Shown here: positions 60,187 to 64,000 of the stretch, in pieces
How the letters are laid out: each line of letters opens with the position of its first letter
Numbering within the stretch: the stretch's first letter is position 1
Source of the DNA: an uncultured Clostridia bacterium
GTDB lineage: Bacteria; Bacillota_I; Bacilli_A; RF39; UBA660
Assembly (NCBI GenBank): GCA_947165135.1
Contig: CAMUZE010000003.1
Span: forward strand, 1 to 64,000
DNA length: 64,000 nucleotides
Direction: 5' to 3'
Notes under the pieces: model-generated
What the model was told of the DNA's origin: nothing
Seen by the model: only the letters and a program-made list of their open reading frames with translations
Databases searched by the model: none
Position numbers and translations under genes: made by a program

Positions 60187-60579
60187 TTATTTGCAAGTAA
60201 AGCCTTCTTCTTCTGCAGTTTTTAATACATCTTCTTTACTTTGACCAACTACTTTTTCAGAGTCTTCTTCTTCCTCATCTTCAAAAGCATCTAAGTCTTT
60301 GATTGTAATTTTTGTACCAGAACAAGATATATTATCTTTTTGGTCTGATTCTTTAAATAGATTACAGAAAGTTTCAGCTAAAGTTTTATCTTCAAAATCA
60401 TACACCATAGATGCATTAGTAGCTTTATCACTGCTATCAAAATCAACTGTTACTTCTACTGTCATTTTTTGACCTTCTTCTTCTGCAGTTTTTGAGCAAA
60501 CAACTTGATTCTTTTTGCCACATCCAGTAACTACTAATAACATAACAGCGCAGCACAAAAATATAACTAATTTTTTCAT
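60187..60579 (-). CDS. Lipoprotein with acidic C-terminus, 130 aa
   Basis: Signal peptide with lipobox VVTGC (Cys about 20). The mature domain has four cysteines (VVCSK, TFCNL, ISCSG and the C-terminal FTCK), an acidic EDEEEEDSE stretch and a KTAEEEG motif that occurs twice. Resembles small DUF1307/YehR-type lipoproteins but not confidently. The ATG at 60579 is chosen because AAAGGAGG is spaced seven bases from it and only one from the ATG at 60585. The metK riboswitch promoter overlaps its end. Confidence 0.78.
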   Translation of the reverse strand: MKKLVIFLCCAVMLLVVTGCGKKNQVVCSKTAEEEGQKMTVEVTVDFDSSDKATNASMVYDFEDKTLAETFCNLFKESDQKDNISCSGTKITIKDLDAFEDEEEEDSEKVVGQSKEDVLKTAEEEGFTCK

Positions 60580-60634
60580 AGGCATCCTCCTTTATTTAAT
60601 TTTACCATTATATAATAATTAACACAATTATTTA

Positions 60635-61609
60635 TTATTTTGATAATTCAATTTTTTTCTCTTTTTTTAAAATTGCTTCTTTAATTAAATTTAAAATGAA
60701 TAATGTTTCACTATTAAGAGGCATACCAGCAGCTTTTAAATGTCCTCCACCTTCTTTTGTAAAACTTTTTGCTATTTCACCTACATTAATATCATCTCTT
60801 ACTGTTCTAAAAGAAAACTGATTTCTCTGGAAATTAAGTATTAAAATAAAATCTAATTCATCTTTATATTTTTTTGATAATTCATTACCAACTATACTTC
60901 TATAAGATTCAGAAATTGAAACTCCAACTTTATATCCATTTAAATTAATTCTAATTAGATTTTTATCACAAACATCAACATATTCGCGTCTTCTTTCTAA
61001 TTCTAAATTAATTAATTCTCTATCTTCTGGTGTAATTGGATCTTTTCCATTTTTAATTCCGTTACAAAATCTATTTATAAAATTATCAATGCCAAGTATT
61101 CCATATAACATAACCAAAGTACAACCATACTCATTACCGCAAAATGGTCCTTTTGTATCATAACTTCTCACAGCTTCTAAATACTTATCTAAATATTCAC
61201 TTTTATATTTAAAATCCTTTTCTATATGTTCATAAAATAATGTTGTTCCACATTCAAGTCTTCCATTTCTTTCATTAACAATGTTTACAAATGGATACTT
61301 ATTCATTACATCAACTTCTGATAAATGATGATCGAAATGTCTAATTCTTTTTTTAAGTTCTTCATTTGCATCAATAATCTTTATTGCAGATGGTCTTAAA
61401 GATATATCTGTTATAAATATTTCATCATATTTTTTATATAAATCATTCTTTACTAACTTATTTAATAATTCTTCTAATTCAGAAAATTCAACTAAACAAT
61501 AATCAATATTTTCATAATGTAATTTAGCAAGTATAACAGAAGATAATCCATCTACATCAGCAATATGTGAAATAATAAGTTTTTTTCCGCCATTATAATG
61601 TTCTTTCAT
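60635..61609 (-). CDS. DHH family phosphoesterase (NrnB-like oligoribonuclease)
   Basis: 324 residues. SHIADVDGLSSVI (first Asp pair), DISLRP, FDHHLSEVD (DHH box) and a C-terminal DHHA1 domain with EGGGHLKAAGMPL. Members hydrolyse short RNAs (NrnA/NrnB) or cyclic dinucleotide products. It lacks membrane segments, GGDEF and PAS parts, so it is not GdpP. The DHHA1 motif and length fit NrnB/YngD better than NrnA. Confidence 0.87.
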   Translation of the reverse strand: MKEHYNGGKKLIISHIADVDGLSSVILAKLHYENIDYCLVEFSELEELLNKLVKNDLYKKYDEIFITDISLRPSAIKIIDANEELKKRIRHFDHHLSEVDVMNKYPFVNIVNERNGRLECGTTLFYEHIEKDFKYKSEYLDKYLEAVRSYDTKGPFCGNEYGCTLVMLYGILGIDNFINRFCNGIKNGKDPITPEDRELINLELERRREYVDVCDKNLIRINLNGYKVGVSISESYRSIVGNELSKKYKDELDFILILNFQRNQFSFRTVRDDINVGEIAKSFTKEGGGHLKAAGMPLNSETLFILNLIKEAILKKEKKIELSK

Positions 61610-61648
61610 ATTTTAACTCCATATCAAAATTTCAAATAATACATAAAA

Positions 61649-62209
61649 TTATTTATTAGTCTTTTTTAAAGAATTTTGTTTATTAATTATTTTTTCTCTA
61701 ATAACTTCAGGGTTGGAAAATATTTTTCTAAACTCGTCAACTATTTCATCTTTATCACTTATTTTTTCAGTTTCAAATATAGCATCTGGAAGAAAGTATA
61801 ACTCTCTAAAATTTGTAAATAACAAATTATTATTATTCTTACCAAATTTCTTTTCATAAATATATTTCATATTTTCTAATGCTTCAGCATCATAAAAATA
61901 ATAACAGATTTTATTCATACCAAATATACAACGTGCATAATATACACCATCTGGAGTCAAAAGTCTAGCTTCAACAATTTCTCCATAATATCTAAAAGAA
62001 AAACCTTCATCATTATATTTGATTTCATCTCCATCAATCAACACTTTACCATTTGGATTAGTTAAAACAATATGTGGAATGTTGCCATTTTTATAAGATA
62101 TACTTATATCTTTTGGCTTACAATAATCCCCAAACATTTTTACTGCAAAATCAGCAGCATTATCACCAACATGACTATCAACTAAACAAGTTTTTAAATC
62201 AAATTTCAT
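61649..62209 (-). CDS. Hypothetical protein, 186 aa
   Basis: No family recognised. Begins MKFDLKTCLVDSHVGDNAAD; central IVLTNPNGKVLIDGDEIKY looks beta-rich and the C-terminus is a charged helix ending SLKKTNK. No membrane segment. It may form a unit with the DHH protein, 39 bases downstream. It diverges from spoVB. Confidence 0.7.
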   Translation of the reverse strand: MKFDLKTCLVDSHVGDNAADFAVKMFGDYCKPKDISISYKNGNIPHIVLTNPNGKVLIDGDEIKYNDEGFSFRYYGEIVEARLLTPDGVYYARCIFGMNKICYYFYDAEALENMKYIYEKKFGKNNNNLLFTNFRELYFLPDAIFETEKISDKDEIVDEFRKIFSNPEVIREKIINKQNSLKKTNK

Positions 62210-62301
62210 TCTATCACATCCTTAACTCTATATATTAAATGTATTTCTATTCTTTGTCAATAAAAAGAATAATTTATAATTAAAATATCATATAATTTAT
62301 T

Positions 62302-63603
62302 ATGTTAAAACAAATAAAAGATAACTTATTTATTAAATCTACACTAATATTATTATTTGGTGGAGTTTTAGGAAAATTAGTTGGTTTTATATTAAGAATT
62401 ATAATTACAAGATATCTAGGTACAGAAGGAATGGGACTTTTAAGTTTACTATCCCCTACTGTTTCTCTTCTAACAGTAATTGCTACTTTTTCATATCCAA
62501 CTTCAATTTCAAAAGTAATATCTGAAAGAAGTACAACTCCAAAATCAATAATCATTTCTTTAATACCATTATCATTACTTATGAGTCTACTTATTATTTT
62601 AATTGTTATTCTTTTTGCACCTATTTTATCTACATATTTACTTAAAAATTCAACTTTATATTTTCCCTTAATATGTATTTCAATAACAGTTCCATTTATA
62701 AGTGTATCTTCAATTATAAAAGGATATTTTTGGGGAAGACAAAATATGTTTCCATATATGATGTCAAATTTTATTGAACAAATAGCTAGGCTTATATTAA
62801 TAACATTATTTATAAATAAATTTTTACAAATGGGTATAATCCAAACAATATGTTTTATTATTTTAGTAAATGCAGTTGGAGAAGTAATATCTCAACTTGT
62901 AATGATATATTATTTTCCAAAAAATAGTATAAAATTTGATAATTTAAATATTAATAAAAATGACATAAGAAAAGTAATGGATATAAGCGTTCCAGCAACA
63001 TCAAGTAAAATAATTGGATCAATTTCATATTTTTTAGAACCAATAATACTTACAAATATTTTATTATATGTTGGATATACAAAAGAATATATAGTTTATG
63101 AATATGGAATAATTAATGCATATGCTTTATCACTACTTTTAATGCCTCAGTTTTTTACTCAAAACATGGCTTCATCTTTAGTCCCAGAATTATCTAAGTA
63201 TTATAGTCAAAATAATAAAGATATGTGTAAAAAAAGAATAAAACAAATAGTTTTATTCTCTTCAGTTATTGGAGGAATTTCAACTTTAATAATAACAATA
63301 TTTCCAAATTTCTTTTTAAATATTTTATATCATACTAATGAGGGAATAGATTATATAAGATTATTAAGTCCATTTGCCATACTTTTTTATATAGAGTATC
63401 CTTTAATAAATGCTCTTCAAGCACTAGGAAAAAGCAAGTCAGCCATGAAATGTACAATTATTACTTCAATAGTAAGATTAATATCTATAGTGGTATTTTC
63501 TTTATTAAAATTTGGAATGTATAGTTTAGTTATATCAATTATAATTAATTTAGTATTATCAACATATATGTATTATAGAGAAATTAAAAAAACATTATCT
63601 TAA
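62302..63603 (+). CDS. spoVB: Stage V sporulation protein B-like MOP flippase
   Basis: 433 residues, about 12-14 hydrophobic segments. Begins with LFIKSTLILLFGGVLGKLVGFILR and continues RYLGTEGMGLLSLL, ISKVISERSTTPK, KGYFWGRQNM, LMPQFFTQNM, matching the SpoVB/polysaccharide-exporter branch of MOP transporters (MurJ-like). Likely flips a lipid-linked sugar for cell wall or cortex. No SD is seen: a TATAAT (62291-62296) lies five bases before the ATG, and an earlier TATAAT (62275) gives a short leader instead. Several SpoVB-type paralogs are usual in such genomes. Confidence 0.88.
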   Translation: MLKQIKDNLFIKSTLILLFGGVLGKLVGFILRIIITRYLGTEGMGLLSLLSPTVSLLTVIATFSYPTSISKVISERSTTPKSIIISLIPLSLLMSLLIILIVILFAPILSTYLLKNSTLYFPLICISITVPFISVSSIIKGYFWGRQNMFPYMMSNFIEQIARLILITLFINKFLQMGIIQTICFIILVNAVGEVISQLVMIYYFPKNSIKFDNLNINKNDIRKVMDISVPATSSKIIGSISYFLEPIILTNILLYVGYTKEYIVYEYGIINAYALSLLLMPQFFTQNMASSLVPELSKYYSQNNKDMCKKRIKQIVLFSSVIGGISTLIITIFPNFFLNILYHTNEGIDYIRLLSPFAILFYIEYPLINALQALGKSKSAMKCTIITSIVRLISIVVFSLLKFGMYSLVISIIINLVLSTYMYYREIKKTLS

Positions 63604-64000
63604 TATTTCATTTCTTTTAATTACATATATCTTACTATTTTTATAAAACGCATAAAAAACTTCATTGATATCTAATTTATTTTTATCCAAATAATCATTT
63701 AACCATTTTTCATCTTTTTCTATATATTCCAATGTATCTTTTTGAATAACACCATCTAATATTAAAGGAAAAGGATTAGTTGTTCTAGAAACAATAAAAT
63801 CATACTTAAATATATTTAATTTACCACTATTTTCTAATATAGCATATTCTACATCTTTTAAATTTTTAATACCATTATTTCTAAGTTCTAATAATAAATC
63901 ATCTAAATTATATCTTTGTTTTAACATTTCTTTATAATTAATAATTCCTTTATTTATTATTAAAGATGGTTTACCATCCATTAAATTTCTAAATTTATTA
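63595..64000 (-). CDS. DUF421 family membrane protein, C-terminal part (partial at window edge)
   Basis: The gene enters from the right edge on the minus strand and stops at 63595. Visible residues include KFRNLMDGKPSLIINKGII and YNLDDLLLELRNNGIKN, the typical cytoplasmic half of DUF421 (YetF-type) proteins, which have an N-terminal membrane part not seen here. The ATG at 63981 should not be read as the start because the frame continues open to 64000 with the conserved K-F-R sequence. Its end overlaps the convergent spoVB by nine bases. Confidence 0.82.
   Translation of the reverse strand, partial: NKFRNLMDGKPSLIINKGIINYKEMLKQRYNLDDLLLELRNNGIKNLKDVEYAILENSGKLNIFKYDFIVSRTTNPFPLILDGVIQKDTLEYIEKDEKWLNDYLDKNKLDINEVFYAFYKNSKIYVIKRNEILR

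Overview
This window comes from a very AT-rich, low-GC Gram-positive (Bacillota) genome that uses the standard bacterial code: TGA closes dnaB (20076-20078) and the Nudix gene ending at 49002. The gene set is Bacilli-like: Bacillus-type DnaB/DnaI primosome proteins, YqeG/YqeH, an xerD-deoB pair, T-box control of thrS, MscL and MnmA. Several sporulation-family genes are present (SpoIIP-like, SpoIIM-like, SpoVB-like, a membrane-anchored polysaccharide deacetylase). Many short lineage-specific genes have no recognisable family. An uncultured gut Bacilli/Mollicutes-related lineage of the RF39 type would fit, but that placement is inference.

Layout. 0-2.2 kb: end of nrdD with nrdG, then four small unknown genes. 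2.2-9 kb: plus-strand housekeeping run obgE, an ATP-grasp gene, yqeG-yqeH, mutL, a 51-aa overlapping ORF, miaA. 9-12.9 kb: minus-strand transglutaminase-like protein, DUF2207-LemA pair, rpsT. 13-15.6 kb: SpoIIP-like gene, a short IMPACT-domain protein and a three-gene cassette behind a consensus promoter. 15.6-25.9 kb: uvrC, unknown genes, dnaB-dnaI, an ADP-ribosylglycohydrolase-family protein, a T-box leader with thrS, small membrane and soluble proteins. 25.9-31.6 kb: murC, unknown proteins, a Pro/Thr-repeat lipoprotein, a candidate small RNA, a Nudix protein and two tRNAs. 31.6-41.9 kb: deacetylase, tRNA-Lys, lipoproteins, mscL, a DUF4044-type mini-protein, spoIIM, mnmA, a manganese-type riboswitch ahead of two paralogous lipoproteins, an HTH protein, a ZIP transporter, an Arg/Ser-rich 38-residue peptide, an NlpC/P60 hydrolase and a Mn-type CDF exporter. 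41.9-43.5 kb: gpmI. 43.5-49.9 kb: a minus-strand accessory block (VanZ, flavodoxin, deoxynucleotide hydrolase-like, CPBP protease, a frameshifted pseudogene, DUF1653-HD, Nudix, unknowns). 49.9-56 kb: RlmD/RumA-type methyltransferase, a prepilin/leucine-rich-repeat fusion, deoB, xerD, a UPF0104 membrane protein. 56-64 kb: rarA, tcdA, a 6S-RNA-like transcript, metK under a SAM riboswitch, a lipoprotein, a DHH phosphoesterase, spoVB, and the end of a DUF421 gene.

Regulation is unusually readable. Strong TTGACA-17-TATAAT-type promoters sit before small unknown genes. At least seven genes use a run of five G as ribosome binding site. Several genes have leaders of only a few bases, and spoIIM, the ZIP gene and spoVB look leaderless or nearly so. 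Three cis-regulatory RNAs (T-box, Mn-type, SAM-type) and one 6S-like RNA can be folded by eye. The most promising under-described elements are the Mn-type riboswitch in front of unknown lipoproteins, the Arg/Ser-rich peptide, the prepilin-LRR fusion, the G5-SD small-gene cassettes and the unassigned small RNA at 30.6 kb. No CRISPR array, prophage, insertion sequence or complete defence system was seen.
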